Part shown: one piece after another, positions 50,607 to 59,591 of the stretch
Layout: each line of letters opens with the position of its first letter
Numbering within the stretch: the first letter of the stretch is position 1
Notes under the pieces: generated by a model
Databases searched by the model: none
Seen by the model: the letters and a program-made list of their open reading frames with translations, nothing else
Told to the model about the DNA's origin: nothing
From: Archangium violaceum
GTDB lineage: Bacteria > Myxococcota > Myxococcia > Myxococcales > Myxococcaceae
Reading direction: 5' to 3'
Assembly (NCBI RefSeq): GCF_016859125.1
Contig: NZ_CP069338.1
Span: 10,977,501-11,041,500, forward strand
Length of the DNA: 64,000 nt
Made by a program: the position numbers and the translations under genes

Positions 50607-51950
50607 CTACTCTTCACCCAGCCGACGCAGGAAGGTGGGATAGGAGATGCCGAGGGCACGGGCGGCATCCATGCGGCGCCCCTCCAGGCGCTCGAGGACA
50701 TGCCGGACATACCGGCGCTCCACCTCTTCCAGGGGGAGCGGGGGGCCGGATACCACGAAGGCATTGGGGTCGGATGGAGAGGCGGAACCCGGGGTGCCCG
50801 ACGCGAGCGCCTCCAACTCCAGGGCGGGGCCGGTCTCCAGCACCAGGGCGCGCTCGAGGACGTTGCGCAGCTCGCGCACGTTGCCGGGGAAGGGGTAGCG
50901 CTCGAGCCGCTCGCGCGCGGCGGCGGAGAAGCCCACCGGGCGGCGGCCCAACTCCGCGCACAGCTCGACCACCAGCGACTCGGCCAGCGGCAGCACGTCC
51001 TCGCGCCGCACCCGGAGCGGGGGCACCTCCACCTTGAAGACGCTCAGGCGGAAGTAGAGGTCCTCGCGGAAACGGCCGGCGGCCACCTCCTCGTTGAGGT
51101 TGCGGTTGGTGGCGGCCACCACGCGCGCGCTGCTGGTCAGCTCGGTGCTGCCGCCCAGCCGCCGGAAGGCGCCCTTGTCCAGGAAGGTGAGCAGCTTGGC
51201 CTGCAGCGGCAGCGGCAGCTCGCCCACCTCATCGAGGAAGAGCAGACCGCCGTTGGCCACCTCCACCAGACCCCGCCGGGCGGTGCGCGCGTCGGTGAAG
51301 GCGCCCCGCTCGTGGCCGAACAGCTCGCTCTCCACCATGGTGTCCGGCAGGGCCGCGCAGTTGACGTGGACGAAGGGCCCCTGCTCCTCGCGCAGCAGGT
51401 GCAGGTGACGGGCGATGACCTCCTTGCCCACGCCCGTCTCCCCCAGCAGGAGGACGGGGCTGCGGGGCGAGGTGGCGATGCGCTCGAGCATCCGCAGGGT
51501 GTTCTGCATGGCGGGCGAGCGGGGCACCAACAGACGCCGCCGGCCCTCCAGCGCGCTCTCGGCCCGGCGCAACCGCTCCTGGAGTTGCGCGTCCTCGGCG
51601 GCCCGGCGCGCGCGCAGCACCAGGTCGTCCAGTTCCACCGGCTTGGACAGGTAGTCGCGAGCACCCGCCTTGATGGCCTCCACCGCGCTGGCGATGTCCC
51701 CGTGCGCCGTCACCATCAGCACCACGGTGCCGGGAACCTGGGCGCGCAGCTCGGGAAGGAAGGAGAGCCCGTCGCCATCCGGCAGCCGGCGGTCGAGGAT
51801 GATCAGATCCGGCGCCTCGCGGGCGAGGGCCATGCGCGTCTCGTGCAGCGAGCGGGCCGTCCGCACCCGGAAGCCCTGCTGCGTCAGCACGGAAGCGGCG
51901 AGCGAGGAGAAGGTGCGATCGTCGTCCACCAGGAGCAGGGAGGAACTCAT
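50607..51950 (-). CDS. NtrC-type sigma-54 activating response regulator
   Basis: A 447-residue regulator. The receiver domain (1-115) has acidic pocket DDD and phosphoacceptor Asp53. The AAA+ domain (about 145-370) has Walker A GETGVGKE (170-177), GAFTDA (216-221, normally GAFTGA) and Walker B LLFLDE. A Fis-type helix-turn-helix ends the protein ([20 protein letters not shown]). It is coupled to the kinase gene (ATGA overlap). A sigma-54 promoter and repeat sites lie just downstream, in front of the SulP operon on the same strand, making this operon the obvious target. Confidence 0.92.
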   Translation of the reverse strand: MSSSLLLVDDDRTFSSLAASVLTQQGFRVRTARSLHETRMALAREAPDLIILDRRLPDGDGLSFLPELRAQVPGTVVLMVTAHGDIASAVEAIKAGARDYLSKPVELDDLVLRARRAAEDAQLQERLRRAESALEGRRRLLVPRSPAMQNTLRMLERIATSPRSPVLLLGETGVGKEVIARHLHLLREEQGPFVHVNCAALPDTMVESELFGHERGAFTDARTARRGLVEVANGGLLFLDEVGELPLPLQAKLLTFLDKGAFRRLGGSTELTSSARVVAATNRNLNEEVAAGRFREDLYFRLSVFKVEVPPLRVRREDVLPLAESLVVELCAELGRRPVGFSAAARERLERYPFPGNVRELRNVLERALVLETGPALELEALASGTPGSASPSDPNAFVVSGPPLPLEEVERRYVRHVLERLEGRRMDAARALGISYPTFLRRLGEE

Positions 51951-53623
51951 GTGGTGCTCTCCAGGGGCAGCCGAAGGGTGAAGCGGCTGCCATCGGGCAA
52001 TCGGGTATAGGTGAGGCTCCCGCCGTGGGCCTCGACGGCAGCACGGGCCATGGGCAACCCCAGACCCACGCCCTTGGCGCGCGCGGTGGCGAAGGGCTCC
52101 CACAAACGGGGTTCCAGGTTCGGGTCCACCCCACCCGCGTTGTCCTCCACCCGAACCACGGCCTCCCCGGCCTCGCGCGAGAGGGTCACCCGTACCCACG
52201 GGGAGGGACGCAGGCCCGTGTCGCGCGCCACCGCGCCCGCCTCCACCGCGTTGCGCAGCAGGTTGTCGATGGCGGACACCAGCAGCGCCGGGTCCGCCTG
52301 CACGGTGATGCCCTCCGCCAGCGACACCTCCAGGTGCACGTCCTCCGCCTCTGGCAGCAGGCGCACCGGCTGCAGGGCCTCCTCCACGAGCAGGCGCAGC
52401 TCGCAGGCGTGGCGCATGGCGGCGGAACGCGGTGGGGTGCCGAAGGACAGCAGCGAGCGCGCCAGATGCCCCAGCCGTTGCACCTGGGCACGCAGGGCCG
52501 GCAAGGCCACCTCCCCCGCGGAGGCGGCGGGCCGCAACAGGGAGAGGGCCGCCTGGATGCCGTTGAGGGCGTTCTTCACCTCGTGGGCGATGAGCTGACT
52601 GGCCGAGCCCAGCGCGGCCATCGTCTCCTGGTGCCGCAGCCGCTCCTCCGCGGCCATCAACGAATGGTACGAGCGCCGCAGCAGGAAGGTGAAGATCAGC
52701 AGGGTGCTGCCCAGCAGGGCGACATGGAAGAGGAATTGCCCGAGGAAGCGGTGGCGCAGGCGCTCGATGTCCCGCTCCTCGTCCTCGAGCACGGCCAGCA
52801 ACATGCCGCTGACACCTTCCGGTGTCGGAACCGGAGCCGCCGCGCCCAGCATGCGCTTGCCATCCAGGATGAGGGGACCGGGAGCCTCGGCCAGCAGGTG
52901 CATGCGCGCGGCGCGCTCCGGAGTCCACGCGAAGCGCGGCGAGGGAACGGGCAGCAGCAGCTGTCCGCCTTCATCCAGCAACAGCGTCATGTCCGCGCCC
53001 CCCGGCTGGACGCCCGGCAGCGGACGAGCTCCCGCCCGCAGCTCGCCTACCAACAGGCCCACCACCTCCCCGGCGCGGAGGATGGGCACCGCCACCACCA
53101 GCGGCCCGTCCTTTCCCTCCAGCAGGCTGATGTCCGACACACCTTCCGCCAGCACCCGGCGGAACCAGGGCCGGGTATGCAGGGGCGAGTCTCCCAGTGA
53201 CATCTGGGGCGGGTCGCTCCACACACGGCGTCCCGAGGGGGAGAGCAGTGCCACCCCCTCCGAGAAGAGGTGCGAGTGGTGGAAGGCGCTGTCCAACACG
53301 GCCATCTCCGGGCCGGAGGAGCCATCCTCGGGAGTGAGCTGAGGGTTCTCGGCCAGACGGCGCAGCTCCGCCTCCAACAGGCCCAGGTGCACACCCAACG
53401 CCTCGGCCTGCACCCGGGCCTGACTGGAGAGGCTCCCGAGCACTTCCTCACGGGCGTTCTGCAGGTCCTCACGGTAGGCGAGCAGGGGACTGGCGAACGC
53501 CGCCATACCGAGCAGCGCCAGCCCCAGCATGGCGGAGCGGCCGGCACGCCGCTGCGCGCGAGCAAGTTCCCCGAGCGCGACAGACTGGGATGGAACGGAC
53601 GGAGGGGGCGGCCGTGACGACAT
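51947..53623 (-). CDS. Membrane sensor histidine kinase (partner of the NtrC-type regulator)
   Basis: About 558 residues: N-terminal span (GLALLGMAAFASPLLAY), an extracytoplasmic sensor of about 240 residues resembling a Cache domain (WFRRVLAEGVSDISLLEG), a second span (LFHVALLGSTLLIFTFLL), then HisKA with phosphoacceptor His in SQLIAHEVKNALNG and an HATPase (NLLRNAVEAG, VEDNAGGVDPN, GVGLGLPMARA). Overlaps the regulator gene by 4 bp. The Cache-like sensor suggests small organic ligand or pH-type signals, but the ligand is unknown. Confidence 0.88.
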   Translation of the reverse strand: MSSRPPPPSVPSQSVALGELARAQRRAGRSAMLGLALLGMAAFASPLLAYREDLQNAREEVLGSLSSQARVQAEALGVHLGLLEAELRRLAENPQLTPEDGSSGPEMAVLDSAFHHSHLFSEGVALLSPSGRRVWSDPPQMSLGDSPLHTRPWFRRVLAEGVSDISLLEGKDGPLVVAVPILRAGEVVGLLVGELRAGARPLPGVQPGGADMTLLLDEGGQLLLPVPSPRFAWTPERAARMHLLAEAPGPLILDGKRMLGAAAPVPTPEGVSGMLLAVLEDEERDIERLRHRFLGQFLFHVALLGSTLLIFTFLLRRSYHSLMAAEERLRHQETMAALGSASQLIAHEVKNALNGIQAALSLLRPAASAGEVALPALRAQVQRLGHLARSLLSFGTPPRSAAMRHACELRLLVEEALQPVRLLPEAEDVHLEVSLAEGITVQADPALLVSAIDNLLRNAVEAGAVARDTGLRPSPWVRVTLSREAGEAVVRVEDNAGGVDPNLEPRLWEPFATARAKGVGLGLPMARAAVEAHGGSLTYTRLPDGSRFTLRLPLESTT

Positions 53624-53635
53624 GGGGCGCATCAT

Positions 53636-53880
53636 GCGCCAAACAGGCGGCCGGATGGCTTCTTTCCGCGAGCCGCTGCCGGGGGGCGTCCGGAGGTCCC
53701 CGGTGCTCGGGTTTCACCAGAAGTGAGCGACGCCCGGTCGGCCAGCATGGCTCACCGCCCTCCATGGTTTCGAGCGCAACGAGCTGCGCGCCATGGACGC
53801 GGCGATGCTGGCGCAGCTGAGCGAGGAGACGGCCGAGGCCTGAAACAGGGCCCCGGCCCCCTTGTTTCACGTATGCGCCG
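53636..53880. other. Gap with possible gene fragment
   Basis: A short plus-strand frame reads WLTALHGFERNELRAMDAAM and ends at 53842 in an acidic tail. It has no plausible start and no known family, so it may be a gene remnant. Otherwise nothing recognisable. Confidence 0.35.
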
Positions 53881-56800
53881 TCAGGGCTCGAGGCCCCACT
53901 GGAGGCTGCCGGAGATGTACGCGGGTGCTTTCCTCCAGTCCGAATAGGCCGTGCCGGTCGGAGCAAAGGAGTAATCACCCGTCTGCGTATAGTTGCTCCA
54001 GTCGGACTTCGCGAACCTCACCTGAACGTCGATGCTCTGCCCGGCCGCGAGACCGCCTGCTCCGCTCGTGAAACCGATCTCGAGATAATGATCGGCATCG
54101 GGCGTTGGCGTCGTCATCTTGACGAAGGTCCCGGTCACATTCGAACCACCAACCTGGGACCAATCACAGAAGAAGCTCTGCTCCTTCTCCCCATCGATGG
54201 AGTAGTAATACCGGAGCTTGACCGTGGAAAGCGCTACAGCGCTCGTTCCGGTATTGACGAGCTTGAATCTCGGGTTGATGGAATTGAGGGACGCCGCGGT
54301 GGACCCATTGTACATCTGCACCTTGAGATTCCCCGAGCCAGTGGAGGTCGTATCGGTCACGGTGACGGCCAGAACGGGAGATGAGCCCGCGCTGAAATGG
54401 AAGGTCAGGTTCGTCGTCCCGACAGGCTGGTTGGCCAGATAGCGCTTCGAAAGGATGACGGTCGAGCCAGAGACGGTGTAATCCGTACCGGCCACGAGCG
54501 TCGCCGCGCCATTGCTGATGCGGACCAGCGTGTTCCCATTCAGCGTCATCGTCACCGGAAGGTCGGCCTGCTTGTCCGTCTTCTTGTCGAAAGAGGCACT
54601 CGTCGGAGTGATGGTCGACTGATTGACCGGCGGCGGCGGCTCACCGCCGGCCGGCTCGCCATAGACGATACCGCGGCCGTTCGTGCCCACGTACACGCGG
54701 CCGTACACTCTCGGATCCCCGGTGATGGTCGTGACTCTCGCATACTGATGCTGATCGTCGTTGATCCTCACCCAGGAAGCTCCCGCATCATCCGAACGGA
54801 AGAAGCCGCGCACCCCGTCGATCTTCGCGATGACGTACAACGCCATGTAGCTCTGTCCCGGCGCCGCTTTGCCGAAACCGACTCCATCGGCCTCCTGCAC
54901 GTTCGCCAGCTTCGTGAAGCTCGTGCCGGAATCGGTCGAGTGCCACAGGCCATGGGGCCCGGGATTCTCATTGCCGCCAGCGAACCAGACGTCGCCCTCG
55001 CGGCCTGGTACGGCCTTGAGTGAAGCGGCTCCGCTGCTGGGAAGACCCGCCGCGCCCGTCAGGGTGAATGTGGCGCCACCGTTCGTGCTGACATAGAACC
55101 TTCCGGCCGAGTAGGCGTAGAACTTGTTCGGGTTCACGCGGTCGGAGGCGATCTTCGCACCCGCCGGAATACCGGCACTGGCCGTCCAGCCATTGCCGCC
55201 CGACTTCGAGTAGTACACCCCGACATCCGACGTGCTCCACACGATGGAGGTGCCATCGGCCGCGACCGCCACCGTACCTCCGCCTTTCGTTCCCGTCGGC
55301 TCGGAGGAGGCCTTGTACCAGTTCGCGCCTCCATCATGGGAAAGGCCCACCGACCTGGCATTGGAGTCCGACGCGTAATCCGCCATCCCGACACGAACCA
55401 TGAAGCCCGGGTTGAGCTCCGCGTAGTCGATGCCGTACGTCGTGCTCCACTGCGGGACGGACATCGTCTTGGCGGGAGGCGTCGTCAGGTCGTCATGACG
55501 GAAGCCGGAGATATCGCCCAGCGCGCTGATGAGCGGCGCACCGGACGGCGGACTGATCAACTCCATGACGGCCGTTTCCTCGATTCCCCTGGCCATGACG
55601 GAGATCTTCACCGTGCCGCCGACATCCCAGTCCGTCAGGTTGTTCGTGCCGTACAGGGTCGCGCCCGTCCCGTACATCATCCGGTTGGAGTTGAACGGGT
55701 CGATCTCGAGATCTCCTATCATCCAACCCAGCTTGGGAGAGGGAGTCGGCGGGATGGGCTCGATGCCCATCGTCAGCCAGGGCGCGGCCGAAATGTCATG
55801 CGTATACCGAAGCTTCCGGCTCGGGTAGCCATCCCAGTCCCAGATCCGGCTCCAGGTCGCACCGCCGTCCGTGCTCCGGAAGATGATGGCATCCGGCCAC
55901 CAGGAGTTCAGGGTGGCGACCATGATCGTGTTCGGGTTCCGCGCATCGACGGCAAGGCCGCCGTAGCCGAAATAGTTGTCGGAGCTGCTGCTCGGAACGG
56001 GGCTGATGTTCGTCCAGACGCCCGTCGCCGTATTGAACTTCCACACGTCTCCCTGGGTGCCATCGTAGGGGCCGACGCCATCGCTATAGGAGATGTAGAG
56101 GTTGCCATTGGAGGACAGCTCCCCATGGTGCGGCAGATAGCCCACGGGCTGTCCGGGAACCGCCGCCCAGGTGGCACCACCATCCGTGCTTCGGAACACG
56201 TTGTTCTCCTTGTCCGCTACGCCGACGTAGATCGTCTGCGTCGCGCTGCCAGCTGAACCCGTTCGCGGGTCGAACGTGATCCAGGCCAGCCCCACGATGT
56301 CGTTCCCGTAGGAGTTGGTGGGGTCTTGAACATAGGTACCGGGGTTGGGGAAGCTGGTGACCTTGGTCCAGGTCGCGCCGTAGTCCGTGCTCCTCCAAAG
56401 TCCGTTGCCGCTCCGGGCGCCGAAGAAGAGGATGTTGTTCTTGTTCGGATCGATCACCAGACGCTCACCCATGGAGCGCCCGGGCATATTGCCGCCGACC
56501 TTGAATGGGAGCGGGGTCACCTGCCACGTATCGCCCTTGTCGGTCGAACGCATGATCTGGCCGTTCGTATCCCAATCGTTCGTATAGGTGCCGGTCGCCA
56601 TGTAGACGCGGTTCGGCTCGACCGGGTCGGTCGCCAGGGCATCCACGCCGTTCTTGTTCCAATCCACCCAGCCCGTCGAATCGGAGAGCGGAATCCAGCT
56701 GGAGGTCGCCGCATCCCAGCGGTACGCGCCGCCAATATCGGTTCGGGCGTAGATCAGATCCTTCTCTTTCGTATTGAAGACGATCCCCGGGATGAAACCG

Positions 56801-56946
56801 CCACCACCGCCCGTGACGACGTTGCGCCAGGTGTATGCGGCACCTGGCGCCGCCTGCGCCTCCGGCACGGCAGCCGCCAGAATCGAGCTGACGACGACAG
56901 CCAGCACCAAAGCAACACTGCGTCCATTGAGATATCTCTTACACAC
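53881..56946 (-). CDS. Secreted GH74 xyloglucanase with X2 and CBM3 domains
   Basis: A ~1021-residue enzyme with signal peptide VALVLAVVVSSILAAAVPEAQA. The GH74 twin seven-bladed propellers show repeated RSTDGGATW-type blade motifs. Catalytic Asp sites are visible in TDIGGAYRWD (first propeller) and ALGDISGFRHDDL (second). A Pro-rich linker, an Ig-like X2 domain (STITPTSASFDKKTDKQ) and a C-terminal CBM3 (YYYSIDGEKEQSFFCDWSQV) follow. It cleaves xyloglucan and binds cellulose. The X2-CBM3 tail is typical of Gram-positive cellulases. A GTG at 56946 gives the best signal peptide; an ATG at 56994 is also in frame. Confidence 0.92.
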   Translation of the reverse strand: MCKRYLNGRSVALVLAVVVSSILAAAVPEAQAAPGAAYTWRNVVTGGGGGFIPGIVFNTKEKDLIYARTDIGGAYRWDAATSSWIPLSDSTGWVDWNKNGVDALATDPVEPNRVYMATGTYTNDWDTNGQIMRSTDKGDTWQVTPLPFKVGGNMPGRSMGERLVIDPNKNNILFFGARSGNGLWRSTDYGATWTKVTSFPNPGTYVQDPTNSYGNDIVGLAWITFDPRTGSAGSATQTIYVGVADKENNVFRSTDGGATWAAVPGQPVGYLPHHGELSSNGNLYISYSDGVGPYDGTQGDVWKFNTATGVWTNISPVPSSSSDNYFGYGGLAVDARNPNTIMVATLNSWWPDAIIFRSTDGGATWSRIWDWDGYPSRKLRYTHDISAAPWLTMGIEPIPPTPSPKLGWMIGDLEIDPFNSNRMMYGTGATLYGTNNLTDWDVGGTVKISVMARGIEETAVMELISPPSGAPLISALGDISGFRHDDLTTPPAKTMSVPQWSTTYGIDYAELNPGFMVRVGMADYASDSNARSVGLSHDGGANWYKASSEPTGTKGGGTVAVAADGTSIVWSTSDVGVYYSKSGGNGWTASAGIPAGAKIASDRVNPNKFYAYSAGRFYVSTNGGATFTLTGAAGLPSSGAASLKAVPGREGDVWFAGGNENPGPHGLWHSTDSGTSFTKLANVQEADGVGFGKAAPGQSYMALYVIAKIDGVRGFFRSDDAGASWVRINDDQHQYARVTTITGDPRVYGRVYVGTNGRGIVYGEPAGGEPPPPVNQSTITPTSASFDKKTDKQADLPVTMTLNGNTLVRISNGAATLVAGTDYTVSGSTVILSKRYLANQPVGTTNLTFHFSAGSSPVLAVTVTDTTSTGSGNLKVQMYNGSTAASLNSINPRFKLVNTGTSAVALSTVKLRYYYSIDGEKEQSFFCDWSQVGGSNVTGTFVKMTTPTPDADHYLEIGFTSGAGGLAAGQSIDVQVRFAKSDWSNYTQTGDYSFAPTGTAYSDWRKAPAYISGSLQWGLEP

Positions 56947-56994
56947 AGCCGTGACCCCCACCGTCAGGTTGACGTGCGAAAACAAAACCACCAC

Positions 56995-57559
56995 TGCTTC
57001 GCTTCACCACATCCTTGCCATGTCTCTCATCAGCAATCCGCCGCCACGAGGATGCTGGATTGGCGGTGAACGGCTCCCTGATGAGCAGGCTCGCTCGATA
57101 CACCTACAGCAAAGACCCCGCCAGCAGGGTATCCAGCCATTACATGTTGAGACGGATAATCTGTAAAATCCAGGGAAAAGAGACTGAAGACAATCTCTTC
57201 GTGGCACGACGTGCCGAATCACTTCGGCCTACCGCATTGATTGCACTGCGATTGTAGGTTCACAGCCAGAACCAAGGAATGCGCCCGCGCACCCCATCTC
57301 CTGAATCACCCATCGACCGGGATTCAGAATCCCATTCAAGGAACTGAATCTCCAACTACGCGATTCTACGGATATACGAATATACGAAGTTCAAGGAGAC
57401 TTCTGGTCCTCATTGAATTCCAGCTTTGACCCATTATAAAGAATGCCGCGAATGAAATACCCGCCTCGGCCAGGGGACCGCGGTCCTCATTGCATAAGAA
57501 AAAGATTGGCCGGATGCGGCACGAGTTCCCATCGCCGAACAGGCAAGGAGAAGTGAAGC
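56995..57559. other. AT-richer divergent regulatory region
   Basis: About 560 bases between the xyloglucanase and pectate lyase starts, clearly lower in GC than the rest. It holds a promoter for the rightward gene at 57413. I looked for the LacI operator seen at 61035/61135 and did not find it here. Confidence 0.5.
57413..57440 (+). promoter_or_regulatory. Sigma-70-like promoter of the pectate lyase gene
   Basis: -35 TTGAAT and -10 TATAAA are 16 bp apart, giving a start near 57447 and a leader of about 110 nt. Confidence 0.45.
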
Positions 57560-58438
57560 ATGCTCACCCACAAGACTCTGCGTACGCCTACCCTGTTGCT
57601 CGCAGTGAGTGTCTTCGGAAGCGGATGCCTGAATGGAGGAATGACGGAGGAGGAGCTCCTGGCCGAGGAGGCCAGCGCGCTGGAGACCATTTCCACCACG
57701 ATCCCGACGCCCAGCAACGGCTCTTCTGGAGAGATCCGGACCAGCACGACCCGGTTGAAGAACGCCGCCAACGGCGGCTCGAACGTCTACGATTTCGCCA
57801 ACAAGAAGATCGGCGTGAACAACACCGCCTCGTGCGACGGTGAGGGCCAGAAGACGGTGTTCGAGGTCGAGGACGGCGTCACCGTCAAGAACCTCATCAT
57901 CGCGGGTGGGAAGGCCGGCGGCAACGGCATCGTCTGCCTGGGCAGCTGCACGCTCGACCACGTCTACTGGGAGGACATCTGCGAGGACGCCGCGACGCTC
58001 ACCAAGGACGGGGCGACCATGACGCTCAACCACGTCATCGCCCTGCACGCCAGCGACAAGGTCTTCCAGCACAACGCCAAGGGCAATTCCAAGACCATCA
58101 TCAAGAACTCCTACATCAGCGACTTCGGGAAGCTCTGGCGCTCCTGCGGTGACTGCACGAACAATGGCGGCCCGCGCAACCTCATCATCGACAATGTCAA
58201 GGTCGAGGGCATCAAGTCGGCCCTCGCCGGCGCGAACCAGAACTACGGGGACACCGTCACGCTCACCAACCTCTTCGTCAAGGGCGGCTACAACGCCTCG
58301 AAGGACAAGCCGAAGATCTGCACGGAGTGGATCGGCGTCACCAATCACAACGGCGAGTCGCAGAAGGTCAACAACGGCAAGAGCCAGTGGAACACCGCGA
58401 CCTGCCGCGTGAAGCAGACCGACGTGCTGAGCTGGTGA
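57560..58438 (+). CDS. PL3 pectate lyase, lipoprotein
   Basis: A 292-residue protein with lipobox SVFGSGC and a beta-helix catalytic domain of polysaccharide lyase family 3. Family blocks are VTVKNLIIAGG, GSCTLDHVYWEDICEDAAT, KVFQHNAKG, SYISDFGKLWRSCGDC and KICTEWIGV. The paired cysteines and ICEDAA are PL3 signatures. It cleaves polygalacturonate by beta-elimination with calcium. AGGAG lies nine bases before the ATG. A hairpin follows. Confidence 0.92.
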   Translation: MLTHKTLRTPTLLLAVSVFGSGCLNGGMTEEELLAEEASALETISTTIPTPSNGSSGEIRTSTTRLKNAANGGSNVYDFANKKIGVNNTASCDGEGQKTVFEVEDGVTVKNLIIAGGKAGGNGIVCLGSCTLDHVYWEDICEDAATLTKDGATMTLNHVIALHASDKVFQHNAKGNSKTIIKNSYISDFGKLWRSCGDCTNNGGPRNLIIDNVKVEGIKSALAGANQNYGDTVTLTNLFVKGGYNASKDKPKICTEWIGVTNHNGESQKVNNGKSQWNTATCRVKQTDVLSW

Positions 58439-58448
58439 TGACAGCGGG

Positions 58449-58466
58449 GTGAGGGGAGGCCCTCAC
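58449..58466. terminator. Hairpin between convergent genes
   Basis: Seven-bp arms GTGAGGG / CCCTCAC with a four-base loop, just past the pectate lyase stop and over the LacI gene end. Confidence 0.45.
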
Positions 58467-59578
58467 GTCCGCGGAGTCATCCGGGTCAGATCGACCTCGT
58501 CCTGTGTGCGGAACAGCCGCAGGTCATCGATCCGCGCATAGGGCAGAACCGTCTGCAGGTTCTCGGCTGGCTGGCCATTCAGGAGCGCTTTCAGATGGCT
58601 GGCCAGCACCGTACCGACGCGCGACTGTGGCTGGTAGTAATAGGTGACATGCTGCTCGGAGAGCGTGAGGAACGGCATGCCACCAAAACCGACCACGCTC
58701 AGGCCGTCCTTCTTGGTGTCCCTCCCGCTTTCGAGCAGCCCCTCCAGCGTGCCCACGATCGACATCTGGTTTCCACAGACGATCGCCGTGACCGAGGGAA
58801 CGCGCTCCAGAAGCAGCTTGATCGCCTCGCGGGTTCCCCGCACCGAAAGGTCGCCATGGTAGACCAGGGACTCGTCCCAGGGCAGTCCGGCTTCGGCCAG
58901 CGCCCGCCGATAACCGCGCAGGCGCAGGCCGACATAGTTGAACCCTCCGGACGGGTTGAGCAGCACGATCCTCCGGTGCCCACCGCGCGCCAGGGTCATG
59001 ACCGCATCGAACACCGCGTACTCGTCGTCGTGGTCGACGAAGGCGTGCGGCGTCTGCAGCTCGGTGCGCCCGAAGCTCACGAACGGGAAGTCCTTCTCCA
59101 GGCAGAACCTGGCCCGTTCATCCATGGGCGTGGTGCGCGAGAAGACGACGGCATCGGCGAGCCGCTGATCGTAGATCTTGCGGACCGGATCCAGCGGCGT
59201 CTGCTGGCCGGTCTGAGCCAGGACGATCAGGTTGTAGCCCGCGGGCTCGATGCCGTTCGACAGGGTCTCCACCTGCGCCAGGAAGCCCGGCTCTCCGTAG
59301 TCGCCAACCTCGGGCGCGTAGAGGATGGAGCAGACCTTGAACGTCCGGCCCGTGCGAAGGTGGATGCCGCCAATGTTCGGCACGTAGCCGAACCTGGCGG
59401 CGGCCTCCTTCACCCGCTGGATCGTCTCCGGCCTCACCTCCGGACCGTCCTTCAGCGCCCGGGAAACGGTGCTGATCGACAGGCCCAGATGTGTCGCCAA
59501 CGTCCTGAGGTTCGCTCGAGCCCCGGCCGTCCGAGCGACCCCGTCGTTCTCCTGGCGCTTGCTGCGTTTGGCGCTCAC
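58463..59578 (-). CDS. LacI-family transcriptional repressor of sugar use
   Basis: A 371-residue regulator with a disordered N-terminal ~22 residues, a LacI helix-turn-helix (NLRTLATHLGLSISTVSRAL, then YVPN) and a periplasmic-binding-like sensor (about 85-360) with RGGHRRIVLLNPSG and VVGFGGMPF. It follows the GH1 gene by 13 bp on the same strand and is probably cotranscribed. It likely binds the two AATCG-type palindromes at 61035 and 61135, acting on both divergent transcripts. The ligand is probably a sugar released by the enzymes here. Confidence 0.9.
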   Translation of the reverse strand: MSAKRSKRQENDGVARTAGARANLRTLATHLGLSISTVSRALKDGPEVRPETIQRVKEAAARFGYVPNIGGIHLRTGRTFKVCSILYAPEVGDYGEPGFLAQVETLSNGIEPAGYNLIVLAQTGQQTPLDPVRKIYDQRLADAVVFSRTTPMDERARFCLEKDFPFVSFGRTELQTPHAFVDHDDEYAVFDAVMTLARGGHRRIVLLNPSGGFNYVGLRLRGYRRALAEAGLPWDESLVYHGDLSVRGTREAIKLLLERVPSVTAIVCGNQMSIVGTLEGLLESGRDTKKDGLSVVGFGGMPFLTLSEQHVTYYYQPQSRVGTVLASHLKALLNGQPAENLQTVLPYARIDDLRLFRTQDEVDLTRMTPRT

Positions 59579-59591
59579 GTCGAATCCGAGT

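Noticed and set aside
53729-53842. Possible C-terminal gene fragment
   Set aside because: Only about 35 codons, without a start or an identifiable family; mentioned only as a gap note.
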